Assembly (NCBI RefSeq): GCF_019510245.1
Contig: NZ_JAEKKT010000161.1
Span: 1-49,576 of the forward strand
Length of the DNA: 49,576 nt
From: Streptomyces sp.
GTDB taxonomy: Bacteria > Actinomycetota > Actinomycetes > Streptomycetales > Streptomycetaceae
Direction of reading: 5' to 3'
Every line of letters begins with the position of its first letter. The first letter of the stretch is position 1. Positions 25,120 through 32,573 of the stretch are shown piece by piece. A program made the translations under genes and the position numbers. Below the pieces are notes generated by a model. It was not told where the DNA came from and made no database searches. It saw nothing but the letters and a program-made list of their open reading frames with translations.

Positions 25120-26070
25120 TCAGTCCACCGGTGGTGTCCCATGGGTGTGGAAGGACTCGATCGTCTTCAGGCCCCACGCCTGCCCCTTGGCGCGCTCGGC
25201 CTCGGTCCAGGTGACCAGCGGCCAGTCGGGGGCCAGCACCAGCCTGGTGAGCGGGTTGCACAGCTCGATCCGGTTGCCGCCCGGCTCGTAGACGTACAGG
25301 AAGAACGTCTGCTGGATGGCGTGCTTGTGCGGGCCGGTCTCGATGAACACGCCGGTGTCGATGGCGAGGTCGGCAGCGCGCAGGATGTCCTCGCGGCCGT
25401 CGGTCGCGAAGGCGATGTGGTGCAGCCGTCCGGTCGAGCCGGTCCAGTCGGAGGTGTAGACGACGTCGTACGACTTGTGGGTGAAGGTCAGCCAGCGGGC
25501 CGCGATCGTCCCGTTGTCGAGGCGGACCTGCTCGGTCGACCGGGCTCCGAGGACCCGTTCCTGGAACTCGGCGTTGGCGAGCACGTCGGCGGCCAGGAAG
25601 TTGACGTGATCCAGGCGGCGCACGCCGACACCTCGGTTGGGCTTGGCCTGCGGCTGGTTCTTCAGCGCGGGCTTCAGCTCGTCCGGCGCCCGGTAGTGCT
25701 CGCTCTCCCAGTAGAGGGCGTGCTCGTGGCCGTCCGGGTCGGTGGTGACGTAGAGCTTGCCGAGGCCGGGCTCGTCCTCCGCCCAGTGGCCGGTGCCGCC
25801 CGCCTCCTCGACCGCCCGGACCCGGCGGTTCAGCGCCTCCTCGCTGGAGGTGCGCAGGGCGAGCCGGCCGAGGCCGGGCCGGTCGCGGGCGGTGAGGACC
25901 AGACTGTGGTGCTCGTAGTCGTCGTACGTGCGCAGGTGGACGGTGTCGCCCTCCTGGCCGTTGACCGTCAGCCCGAGGAAGTCGGTGAAGAAGGCGACGC
26001 TGGCGTCCAGGTCCGGGGTGAACAGCTGGGCATGGCCGATATGGGCGATGTCACCGAGGGGCGGAGCCAT
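25120..26070 (-). CDS. Type I extradiol ring-cleavage dioxygenase (catechol 2,3-dioxygenase-like)
   Basis: A 316-residue two-domain vicinal-oxygen-chelate enzyme that opens a catechol-type ring next to the diol using Fe(II) and O2. The iron ligands fit the C-terminal domain pattern of XylE: His155 (RRLDHVNFL), His218 (GRLHHIAFA) and Glu269 (GGNRIELCNP), at nearly the same numbers as XylE's 153, 214 and 265. The ATG overlaps the end of the tautomerase gene by 20 bases, with GGAGG before it, so it is translated as part of the GalB-GalC-GalD operon. In known gallate pathways cleavage is done by LigAB-type enzymes, so this pairing is unusual; the actual substrate is inferred. Confidence 0.88.
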   Translation of the reverse strand: MAPPLGDIAHIGHAQLFTPDLDASVAFFTDFLGLTVNGQEGDTVHLRTYDDYEHHSLVLTARDRPGLGRLALRTSSEEALNRRVRAVEEAGGTGHWAEDEPGLGKLYVTTDPDGHEHALYWESEHYRAPDELKPALKNQPQAKPNRGVGVRRLDHVNFLAADVLANAEFQERVLGARSTEQVRLDNGTIAARWLTFTHKSYDVVYTSDWTGSTGRLHHIAFATDGREDILRAADLAIDTGVFIETGPHKHAIQQTFFLYVYEPGGNRIELCNPLTRLVLAPDWPLVTWTEAERAKGQAWGLKTIESFHTHGTPPVD

Positions 26071-27169
26071 CGTTGCCTCCTTGAGGTCGTGCGGCAGGAG
26101 CGGCGGCCCGGGGGAAGACGGTGCCGTCGAAGATCTTCCGGGCGGTACGGACGACCGCGGTCCGGCGGGCGACCGGCGGCGAGCCGCCGGATCCCGGGTC
26201 GACACTGGTGTCGACCTCCAGGAATCCGGTGGGGTGTTCGACGCGGATGCGGTCGCCGTGCTCCGGGAGCCGGGCGATCCCCTCCGCCACGCTGCCGGGC
26301 AGCCTGAGCCCCGCGGCCACGCCGGCGGCGCCGAGGACGCCGATCGAGGTGTGGCAGCGGACGGGGATGAAGGTCCGGGTGGTCACCGCGCCCCCGTCGC
26401 GCGGCGGGGCGAGCAGGCTGAGCTTGGGCACGGTCGCGGTCTCGACGTCCCCGAGGCCCATCAGCTTCCCCGCCGCCAGCCGGATCTCGTGGAGGCGGTC
26501 GGCCAGGGCCAGGTTCTCCTCCAGGTCCCTGGGCGTCTCGTAGCCGGTGACACCGAGGTCGCCCGCGGCGATGAGCACGGTCGGCATGCCGTTGTCGACG
26601 CAGGTCACCGTCGTGTCCGCGACGGTGTCGCGGACGTTGCCGGTGGGCAGCAGCGGGCTCCCGGCGGCCGGGAACTCGATCACCACCGGGGCGGCCGTGC
26701 CGGGCACCCCGGAGATCTCGGCGCCCCCGGTGTAGTCGACGCGCCCACCGGGGGTCGGGAAGGTGGCGATGGCCGACTCCCCGGTGTTGAGCATCCTGAT
26801 CCGTACCGAGGTCTCGCCGTCACCGGCGGCCACGAGCCCCCGCTCCACGGCGAACGGCCCGGCCCCGGCGAGGATGTTCCCGCAGTTCTGCCGGTCGGTC
26901 ACCTCCGGCCGGTCGACGGCGACCTGGAGGAACAGGTAGTCGACGTCCGCCTCCGGGTCGCCGGACGCCGAGACGACCGCCACTTTGCTGGTGAGGGGGT
27001 GCGCCCCGCCAAGGCCGTCGATCTGGCGCGGGTCGGGGCTGCCCATCACCCGCAGCAGCAGGTCGTCCCGGGCGGCGGGGTCCGCGGGCAGGTCCTCGGC
27101 GAGGAAGTACGCGCCCTTGGAGGTGCCACCGCGCATCAGCATGCAGCGCACCTCCGCAGGCCCGGTCAT
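26051..27169 (-). CDS. galD: 4-oxalomesaconate tautomerase (PrpF-family, GalD-like)
   Basis: A 372-residue member of the PrpF/GalD isomerase family, whose GalD branch converts keto and enol forms of 4-oxalomesaconate in gallate breakdown. Family hallmarks are RCMLMRGGTSKGAYF at the start, QIDGLGGAHPLTSKVAVV, and DRQNCGNILAGAGPFAVE with the Cys-Gly-Asn motif. HTSIGVLGA lies in the second half. Its ATG overlaps the stop of the aldolase gene as ATGA. PrpF enzymes of propionate metabolism look alike, but the GalB and GalC neighbours favour the gallate assignment. Confidence 0.83.
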   Translation of the reverse strand: MTGPAEVRCMLMRGGTSKGAYFLAEDLPADPAARDDLLLRVMGSPDPRQIDGLGGAHPLTSKVAVVSASGDPEADVDYLFLQVAVDRPEVTDRQNCGNILAGAGPFAVERGLVAAGDGETSVRIRMLNTGESAIATFPTPGGRVDYTGGAEISGVPGTAAPVVIEFPAAGSPLLPTGNVRDTVADTTVTCVDNGMPTVLIAAGDLGVTGYETPRDLEENLALADRLHEIRLAAGKLMGLGDVETATVPKLSLLAPPRDGGAVTTRTFIPVRCHTSIGVLGAAGVAAGLRLPGSVAEGIARLPEHGDRIRVEHPTGFLEVDTSVDPGSGGSPPVARRTAVVRTARKIFDGTVFPRAAAPAARPQGGNDGSAPR

Positions 27170-27870
27170 GCGCCGTGCTCCGCGTACTCCTCGTACGTCC
27201 GGTACTCGACGCCGAGCCGCTCGAGGGTCTCCCGCAGCCCGTAGCGGTCGAGGCCGAGCCGGCCGTCGGCGAACGCGGCACGGGTCGCGGCCTCCTTGGC
27301 CTCGCGGGCCTCGGACCTCTCGACCGTCTCGCGTACCCGCTTTCGGGGTACGACCACGACGCCGTCGTCGTCGGCGAGGATCACGTCACCCGGGTTGATC
27401 ACCTGACCGTCGATGGCGATCGGCACGTTGACCGAGCCGCCGGTGGCCTTCACCGTGCCCTGCGAGGAGACCGCCCGGGACCAGGCGGCGAAGCCCATGT
27501 CCCGCAGCTCCTGGGTGTCGCGGATGCCGGTGTTGAGGACGACCCCGCGCACCCCGCGCTGCTTCAGCGCGGTCGCGAACAGTTCGCCGAACAGCCCGTC
27601 TGTGCACGGCGAGGTGGTGGTGACGACCAGGAGGTCGCCCTCGCCGCACTGCTCGACGGCCGCGTGGATCATGAGGTTGTCGCCGGGCCAGCTGAGCACG
27701 GTGACGGCCGTGCCCGCGACCCGCACGCCCTGCTGGATCGGGCGGACACCCGGGCCCAGCAGCCCGGTCCGGCCCATGGCCTCGCTCACGGTGGCGACAC
27801 CGAAGCCGGCGAGGGCGTCGACGTCCTTCAGCTCCGCCTTGGGCGGGTCGGTGACGATCACGCCGCTCAT
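27166..27870 (-). CDS. galC: 4-carboxy-4-hydroxy-2-oxoadipate aldolase (GalC/LigK-like, RraA fold)
   Basis: A 234-residue class II aldolase of the RraA-like group that splits 4-carboxy-4-hydroxy-2-oxoadipate to pyruvate and oxaloacetate. GELFATALKQRG (residues 95-106) and LNTGIRD with Arg117 and Asp118 form the metal and oxyanion site typical of the family. The long C-terminal helix region (RKRVRETVERSEAREAKEAA) is as in LigK/GalC and absent from plain RraA. It overlaps galB upstream and galD downstream by four bases each (ATGA). Confidence 0.87.
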   Translation of the reverse strand: MSGVIVTDPPKAELKDVDALAGFGVATVSEAMGRTGLLGPGVRPIQQGVRVAGTAVTVLSWPGDNLMIHAAVEQCGEGDLLVVTTTSPCTDGLFGELFATALKQRGVRGVVLNTGIRDTQELRDMGFAAWSRAVSSQGTVKATGGSVNVPIAIDGQVINPGDVILADDDGVVVVPRKRVRETVERSEAREAKEAATRAAFADGRLGLDRYGLRETLERLGVEYRTYEEYAEHGA

Positions 27871-28622
27871 GCCAGCTCCTTCGCGATCTGCGGGAACGGC
27901 CGCATGAACGCCTCGGCCATGGTGTCGTGCGCCAGGCCCAGGTTGGGGCCGGCGTTGCGCTTGAGCTGGACGCCCCGGCGGACGGCGAGGTCGGTGTAGT
28001 AGGCCCACAGATGCTGCTGGGCGCCGAGGCACTCCATCGCCTTGCGCTTGGTCTCCCAGACCTCGGTGATGTCCAGCAGGACCTCGGGCCGGAAGCCGCT
28101 CATCTCGGGCTGGTGCGGCTCGAAGTAGAAGACCGGCGGGGCGCCGATGATGTCGCCCTCGCCGGGGTAGCCGATGGCCTGCGCGAGGATACGGGCCTCC
28201 AGGGCCATGCGGTTGGCCGCCGGGTGGTCGCCGTTGTAGGGGTCCTCGACGGGGTGGGTGAGCACGACGTCGGGCTGGGTCTCGCGGTACACGGCGACCA
28301 GCCGGTCGGTCAGCTCGGCGCCGGCGACCAGCGGGTAGTCGCCGGCGTCGAAGAACCGGACCTCGGCGCCGAGCGCGGCCGCGGCCTTCTCCGCCTCCTC
28401 CCGGCGTATCGCCTTGATCTCCGCCAGGTCCCTGCCTTGGCGCCACGCCTTGGCCGACTCGCCGCGCTCCCCGAAGGTCAGACAGGCGATGGTCACCTTC
28501 TCGCCCCGGGAGGCGGCCAGGGCGATGGCCCCGCCCGCCCGCCACACGAAGTCTCCGGCGTGCGCGGTGACGACCAGGGTGGATCGCGGTGGGGTGGTGG
28601 CGGGCACGTTGGCGTGCGTCAT
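27867..28622 (-). CDS. galB: 4-oxalomesaconate hydratase (PIG-L/LmbE-type, GalB-like)
   Basis: A 251-residue LmbE/PIG-L superfamily protein. GalB of this superfamily hydrates 4-oxalomesaconate rather than removing acetyl groups. The zinc site is seen as TAHAGDFVWRAGGA (His21, Asp24) and THPVEDPYNGDHPAANRMA. The HAGDF form in place of the deacetylase HPDDE is consistent with the GalB branch. Length matches GalB. AAGGAGAG precedes the ATG. It is the first enzyme gene after the GntR regulator, and its stop overlaps the galC start. Confidence 0.82.
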   Translation of the reverse strand: MTHANVPATTPPRSTLVVTAHAGDFVWRAGGAIALAASRGEKVTIACLTFGERGESAKAWRQGRDLAEIKAIRREEAEKAAAALGAEVRFFDAGDYPLVAGAELTDRLVAVYRETQPDVVLTHPVEDPYNGDHPAANRMALEARILAQAIGYPGEGDIIGAPPVFYFEPHQPEMSGFRPEVLLDITEVWETKRKAMECLGAQQHLWAYYTDLAVRRGVQLKRNAGPNLGLAHDTMAEAFMRPFPQIAKELA

Positions 28623-28673
28623 GGGTAACTCTCCTTGGTGGACAGGTGTGCGCCCACCCGGCCCCGGGCGTGC

Positions 28674-29324
28674 TCAGTCGCGCAGTGCTTCGATCACGCT
28701 CGTGAGGTGGGCGCGGACGGCCTCCTCGGCCGCCTGCGGGTCCCTGGCCCTGATCGCCTCGATCATCGCCAGGTGCTCGCTCAGGGAGTGCTGCGGCCGC
28801 CCCGGACGCAGCGCCAGCTGGAAGCGGTGCCGCACCAGTTGGGCATTGAGCCGCTCCAGCAGTTCCACGGCGGTCTGCTGGCCGGAGATCGTCCGGATCC
28901 TGGCGTGGAGTTCCTGGTTGAGCTCGGAGTAGGTGACCGGTTCGCCGTCGGCGACGGCCTTGGTCATGGCCGAACCGAGGTCCGCGAGGTCGGCGAGCTG
29001 CTCGTCGCTGGCCGCGACGGCCGCCTTGGCCGCACAGAGCCCCTCCAGGACCATGCGGCACTCCGTGATCGCGACCGCTTCCTCCACGGTCACCACCCGC
29101 ACCCGTGAGCCGCGGTTGCGGATCCGCTCGACCAGCCCCTGGGCCTCCAGGTCGATCAGTGCCGCACGGATGCTGGCCCGCGTCACACCGAACTCCTCGG
29201 CGAGCTCGTTCTCCACCAGCCTTTGGGCCGGGGCCATCTCGCCGTGCAGGATCGCCTGCCGCAGCTGCGTGAACGCATGCTGCTTGGCCTGCTCTCCGGT
29301 GCTCGGACGGGCTTCCTTCGGCAT
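28674..29324 (-). CDS. GntR-family (FadR/FCD-type) regulator of the aromatic cluster
   Basis: A 216-residue regulator with an N-terminal winged helix (LVENELAEEFGVTRASIRAALIDLEAQGLV) and an all-helical FCD ligand domain (CRMVLEGLCAAKAAVA, then the metal-site His in LNQELHARI and HLAMIEAI). It is the first gene of the minus-strand operon, 51 bases before galB. Its own promoter region holds TTGTCAACAAT, and the importer's promoter holds the same site. Autoregulation and control by a pathway intermediate are the likely scheme. The ATG at 29324 follows GGGAGG. Confidence 0.9.
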   Translation of the reverse strand: MPKEARPSTGEQAKQHAFTQLRQAILHGEMAPAQRLVENELAEEFGVTRASIRAALIDLEAQGLVERIRNRGSRVRVVTVEEAVAITECRMVLEGLCAAKAAVAASDEQLADLADLGSAMTKAVADGEPVTYSELNQELHARIRTISGQQTAVELLERLNAQLVRHRFQLALRPGRPQHSLSEHLAMIEAIRARDPQAAEEAVRAHLTSVIEALRD

Positions 29325-29375
29325 TGCGCCCTCCCTGAGTGAGTGCCTGTCGAACGTAAATCTAGCCAAACAAGA

Positions 29376-29386
29376 TTGTCAACAAT
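29376..29386. promoter_or_regulatory. GntR operator candidate before the regulator-galBCD operon
   Basis: TTGTCAACAAT lies 52-62 bases upstream of the GntR start, within an unusually AT-rich stretch (29351-29392). The 11 bases match 25017-25027 exactly. The TTGT/ACAA dyad fits FadR-subfamily sites. Confidence 0.62.
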
Positions 29387-29428
29387 TTTGTCTGCCGTAT
29401 TGCCGGGACCGTCCCGCGTCCCGCGCGC

Positions 29429-30286
29429 TCAGCCGGTGCGGTACAGCTCGCTCAGCAGCTCCAGAACGGCCTGGTGGGCCGGGTGCGGGTCGTCCCGCCA
29501 CCAGGCCAGCCGGACGGCGACCGGCTCGGCGTCCCGGACCGGCCGGTAGACGATGCCGGGCCGCGGGTACTGGTTGGCGGTCGACTCGGCGGTCACGCCG
29601 ACCGCACGGCCGGCTCCGATGGCGGTGAGCCAGTCGTCGACGTCGTGCGTCTCCTCCACGACCGGCCGCGACTCCGCCGGCCACAGGTCCGGGGTGGTGG
29701 TGCCGGTGCGCCGGTCGACCAACAGGATCCTGCCGGTGAGGTCGGCCAGGCGCACGGTCCGGCGGCGGGCCAGCGGGTCGTCGGCGGCCAGCGCGCACAG
29801 CCGCCGCTCCAGCCCGACGATGGCCGAGTCGAACCGCCGGTCCTCCAGCGGTCGCCGCAGGACGGCGAGGTCGCAGGCCCCTTCACCGAGCCCGGCGGAG
29901 GCCGTGTTCACCCGGACCAGGTGCAGTTCGGTCCCGGGGTGCGCGGCGGCCCAGCCGCGCTGGAAGGCCACCGTGTGCCGCCCCACCGCCGACCAGGCGT
30001 ACCCGATCCGGAGCCGGGACGGTCCCGAGGCGGCCTCCCGGACCAGGTCGGCGACGTCCGCCAGCACCCGCCGGGCCCGCTCCACCACCCGCACCCCGGC
30101 CGCCGTCGGCGTCACCTCCCGCGAGGACCGCCGCAGCAGCCTCGCCCCCAGGGCCCGCTCCAGACCGGCCAGGGTGCGGGAGACCGCCGCCTGGGACACC
30201 CCCAGGGCGATCGCTGCGTCGGTGAAGGTGCCCTCGTCGACGATGGCGACGAGACATCGCAGCTGCCGCAGCTCGACCTCATCCAT
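29429..30286 (-). CDS. LysR-family transcriptional regulator
   Basis: A 285-residue regulator with the LysR helix-turn-helix at the start (LRQLRCLVAIVDEGTFTDAA, VSQAAVSRTLAGLERALG) and a substrate-binding domain afterwards. It diverges from the EamA exporter gene 68 bases away, the usual arrangement when a LysR protein controls a neighbouring transporter. A palindrome with T-N11-A form overlaps its start codon. The ligand is unknown. Confidence 0.9.
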   Translation of the reverse strand: MDEVELRQLRCLVAIVDEGTFTDAAIALGVSQAAVSRTLAGLERALGARLLRRSSREVTPTAAGVRVVERARRVLADVADLVREAASGPSRLRIGYAWSAVGRHTVAFQRGWAAAHPGTELHLVRVNTASAGLGEGACDLAVLRRPLEDRRFDSAIVGLERRLCALAADDPLARRRTVRLADLTGRILLVDRRTGTTTPDLWPAESRPVVEETHDVDDWLTAIGAGRAVGVTAESTANQYPRPGIVYRPVRDAEPVAVRLAWWRDDPHPAHQAVLELLSELYRTG

Positions 30287-30299
30287 ACGCAGAGCGTAT
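30285..30299. promoter_or_regulatory. LysR box candidate ATACGC-AGA-GCGTAT
   Basis: A perfect inverted repeat with 6-base arms that contains T-N11-A, the LysR consensus. It covers the first bases of the LysR start codon and faces the EamA promoter. Confidence 0.6.
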
Positions 30300-30354
30300 A
30301 GATCCCAGGGCGCATGCATTTTGGGTATGTGCCTGCCCGGCGGACGCTCCTGTC

Positions 30355-31239
30355 ATGCGCCGAGCCCTCGAACGCCCGCTCTCCTCCCCCGCGATCCCGC
30401 CCGCCGCCCCGCGCCGGCTCTCCGGCGTGGCGGCCATGTGCGGCAGCGGCCTGTCCAACCAGACCGGAGCGGCCGTCGGGTCCCTCGCCTTCCCGGTCCT
30501 CGGCCCGCTCGGGGTGGTGGCGGTACGGCAGTACGTGGCCGCACTCGTCCTCGTGGCCGTCGCCCGGCCCCGCCTGCGCGCCTTCACCTGGCGGCAGTGG
30601 TGGCCGGTGCTGCTGCTGGCGGCGGTCTTCGGCACGATGAACCTGACCCTCTACACCGCGATCGACCGGGTCGGTCTGGGCCTGGCGGTCACCCTGGAGT
30701 TCCTGGGCCCGCTCACCGTCGCCCTCGCCGCGTCCCGCCGTCGGCTGGACGCGGGGTGCGCGGTGCTGGCGGCGGCCGGGGGCGTGGTGCTGATGCGGCC
30801 GCAACCGTCCACGGATTACGCGGGGATGGGGCTGGGCCTGGTGGCGGCGGGCTGCTGGGCTTCGTACATCCTGCTCAACCGGGTGGTCGGCCGCCGGATA
30901 CCGGGTGTGCAGGGCCCGGCTGCGGCGGCGAGCGTGTCGGCACTGACCTTCCTGCCGATCGGAGTCGTGGTGGCGGTACGGCATCCCCCGACAGCGGCTG
31001 CGGTGCTCTGCGCGGTGGTGGCGGGCGTGCTGTCGTCGGCGGTGCCGTACCTGGCCGACCTGCGCACCCTGCGCACGGTCCCGCCCCAGACCTTCGGCCT
31101 GTTCATGAGCGTCAACCCGGTCCTGGCGGCCGTGGTGGGGTGGGTGGTGCTGGGGCAGGGGCTGGGGGTGCCGGAGTGGGCGGGGATCGGGGCCGTAGTG
31201 GCGGCCAACGCGGTGAGCATCGCAACGAGGGCCGGCTGA
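30355..31239 (+). CDS. EamA/RhtA-type metabolite exporter
   Basis: A 294-residue, ten-helix transporter made of two EamA repeats (the second begins near residue 155, MGLGLVAAGCWASYILLNRVVG). It resembles RhtA/YdcZ-like threonine/homoserine or drug-metabolite exporters: FGTMNLTLYTAIDRVGLGLAVTLEFLGPL and TFGLFMSVNPVLAAVVGW are typical. It would move small metabolites out of the cytoplasm. The divergent LysR gene is the probable regulator. Confidence 0.85.
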   Translation: MRRALERPLSSPAIPPAAPRRLSGVAAMCGSGLSNQTGAAVGSLAFPVLGPLGVVAVRQYVAALVLVAVARPRLRAFTWRQWWPVLLLAAVFGTMNLTLYTAIDRVGLGLAVTLEFLGPLTVALAASRRRLDAGCAVLAAAGGVVLMRPQPSTDYAGMGLGLVAAGCWASYILLNRVVGRRIPGVQGPAAAASVSALTFLPIGVVVAVRHPPTAAAVLCAVVAGVLSSAVPYLADLRTLRTVPPQTFGLFMSVNPVLAAVVGWVVLGQGLGVPEWAGIGAVVAANAVSIATRAG

Positions 31240-31240
31240 G

Positions 31241-31302
31241 GCGTCCCGCAAGGGGCGCCGGGGATACCCCCGGCCGAAGGCTGGAGGGAGGAACTGCGAG
31301 AC
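31241..31302. repeat. Dispersed intergenic element, inverted copy
   Basis: Read on the minus strand it gives GGCTGGTCTCGCAGTTCCTC then CAGCCTTCGGCCGGGGGTA and GCGCCCCTTGCGGG, nearly the same as 45477-45543. It lies right after the EamA stop and includes GC-rich palindromes that could terminate transcription. Confidence 0.7.
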
Positions 31303-31597
31303 CAGCCCGCACCGGCCCGCTCGCCCCCACCGATATAGCCCCCTCAGGGCATGCTCGGGTTTAAGCTGACGTGACCCAGGTCACACATCGATGCCCGCGA
31401 GACAACCAGCACGTCGGACAGGCATCGCAAACTCCTCCACAGGCAAGGGTCTTTGACGTCGCGGGCGACCGCCCCCCGCCCGGACAGCCGACCACCTCCG
31501 CTCCGGCGGCCACGTCCGACGGGCGGCACGGCCGTCGGGGCATTTGCTCGTGGATTGCCTCGCGATGCGGTCACGGGCGCCGTGACAGCTCGCCCAG
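31303..31597. other. Gene-free stretch with a CRP-like palindrome
   Basis: No convincing gene on either strand; several open frames have poor composition and no ribosome site. At 31371-31384 GTGACC-CA-GGTCAC is a perfect palindrome that also fits GTG-N6-GNCAC, described for the Streptomyces Crp protein. CGATGCC (31387-31393) is repeated in inverted form at 31418-31424. The stretch lies between the ends of convergent genes, where a promoter element would need an unseen transcript. Confidence 0.4.
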
Positions 31598-32290
31598 TCA
31601 GTAGCCGAAGCCCCGCCTGGTGTGGATCAGCGCGGGGCCGTCCCGGTCGACCTTGCGCCGGAGCCGGGAGGCCAGCTGCTCGACGGCGTTGTCGCCCCGG
31701 AACCCGCCCCAGACGTACCGGCCGATCTGCTCCTTGGACAGCACCTTGCCGGGGCTGACCAGGAGGTGGCGCAGCAGCCGGTAGTCGGCGGGCCTGAGGT
31801 CGAGGGCACGGGCGCCCCGGCGGGCCCGGCAGGTGCCGTCGTCCAGGACCAGGTCGGCGTGGTCCAGTGTGCCGCCCCGGCGGCCACCGCCGTCCCGGAG
31901 CAGCACCTTGACCCTGGCGAGGACCTCGGCGATCCGGACGGGCTTGGTGACGCAGTCCCGTTCACCGGCCCCGAGTGCGGGCACCAGCCCGGCGAGCGAC
32001 TCGCGGGCGGCCGGCAGCAGGACCGGCGGCCGGTAGGCCGGCTCCAGGCGGCCCCCCTGCGCGAGCTCGTCCAGGCCGGGCAGTTCGGCGTCGAGGACGA
32101 CCAGGGCGTACCGGCGCTCCGCGAGCCGCCGCGCCACCTCGGCACCGGCGGCCGCCGCACCGGCCCGGTAGCCCGCCGGCTCCAGCGTGGAGGCGAGGAG
32201 TTCCACGACGTCCCGGTCAGCGGCGGCGACCAGGAGCCGCCGCCCCCTGCCACGGGCGGGCACGAGGGTCGGGAGAGAGCCGCCGTCCAT
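31598..32290 (-). CDS. OmpR/PhoB-family response regulator
   Basis: About 230 residues. The receiver has Asp25/Asp27 as the acidic pair, the phosphorylation site Asp67 in LVVLDAELPG, and the conserved Lys in CVTKPVR. A winged-helix output domain follows (LDLRPADYRLLRHLLVSPGKVLSKEQI, then NAVEQLASRLRRKVD). No sensor kinase is next to it, so it is an orphan. The protein ends at GFGY, two or three residues short of the usual end. The start could be ATG 32290, ATG 32302 or TTG 32326; a GAAGGA stretch precedes the first two. Confidence 0.85.
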   Translation of the reverse strand: MDGGSLPTLVPARGRGRRLLVAAADRDVVELLASTLEPAGYRAGAAAAGAEVARRLAERRYALVVLDAELPGLDELAQGGRLEPAYRPPVLLPAARESLAGLVPALGAGERDCVTKPVRIAEVLARVKVLLRDGGGRRGGTLDHADLVLDDGTCRARRGARALDLRPADYRLLRHLLVSPGKVLSKEQIGRYVWGGFRGDNAVEQLASRLRRKVDRDGPALIHTRRGFGY

Positions 32291-32333
32291 GGGATGGCCC
32301 ATTCCTTCGAGGCACCGGCAAATCAATTGTTTG

Positions 32334-32371
32334 ACTCAAGTAAGCCACGTGTGCTTGCCTAACTCAAGTAA
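32334..32371. promoter_or_regulatory. Two copies of the ACTCAAGTAA motif before the response regulator gene
   Basis: ACTCAAGTAAG at 32334-32344 and TAACTCAAGTAA at 32360-32371 are 28 bases apart in the same orientation. Both match the centre of the MarR-operator palindrome at 18991-19008. They lie between the divergent response regulator and dehydrogenase genes, just upstream of the regulator start. Confidence 0.5.
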
Positions 32372-32456
32372 TCGGGGTGCCTGAGCGGAGGCCGCCCCGG
32401 GGGTCCGCCGGCGGCGGGCCCGCGCGCCGGAACCCGTGGGGACGGGGACCGGCGCG

Positions 32457-32511
32457 GCCCTCGGGCCGGCTGCCGGCCCACTCCCCCCGGCCCGGCAGCC
32501 GGCCCGAGGGC
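32457..32511. repeat. Perfect 20-bp inverted repeat in the dehydrogenase leader
   Basis: GCCCTCGGGCCGGCTGCCGG at 32457-32476 is followed after 15 bases by its exact complement at 32492-32511. In RNA this would be a very stable hairpin 62 bases before the dehydrogenase start. It may be a terminator, attenuator or mRNA-stabilising element. Confidence 0.7.
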
Positions 32512-32573
32512 GCCTCTCCGGCCGCACGGCCCGACGAACCTCCACGGCACCACCAGAAAGCGAGAGTCACCCC

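Noticed and set aside
31371..31604. A 77-codon plus-strand frame in the gap before the response regulator
   Set aside because: No ribosome site, poor codon bias and no recognisable family. It overlaps the end of the convergent regulator.
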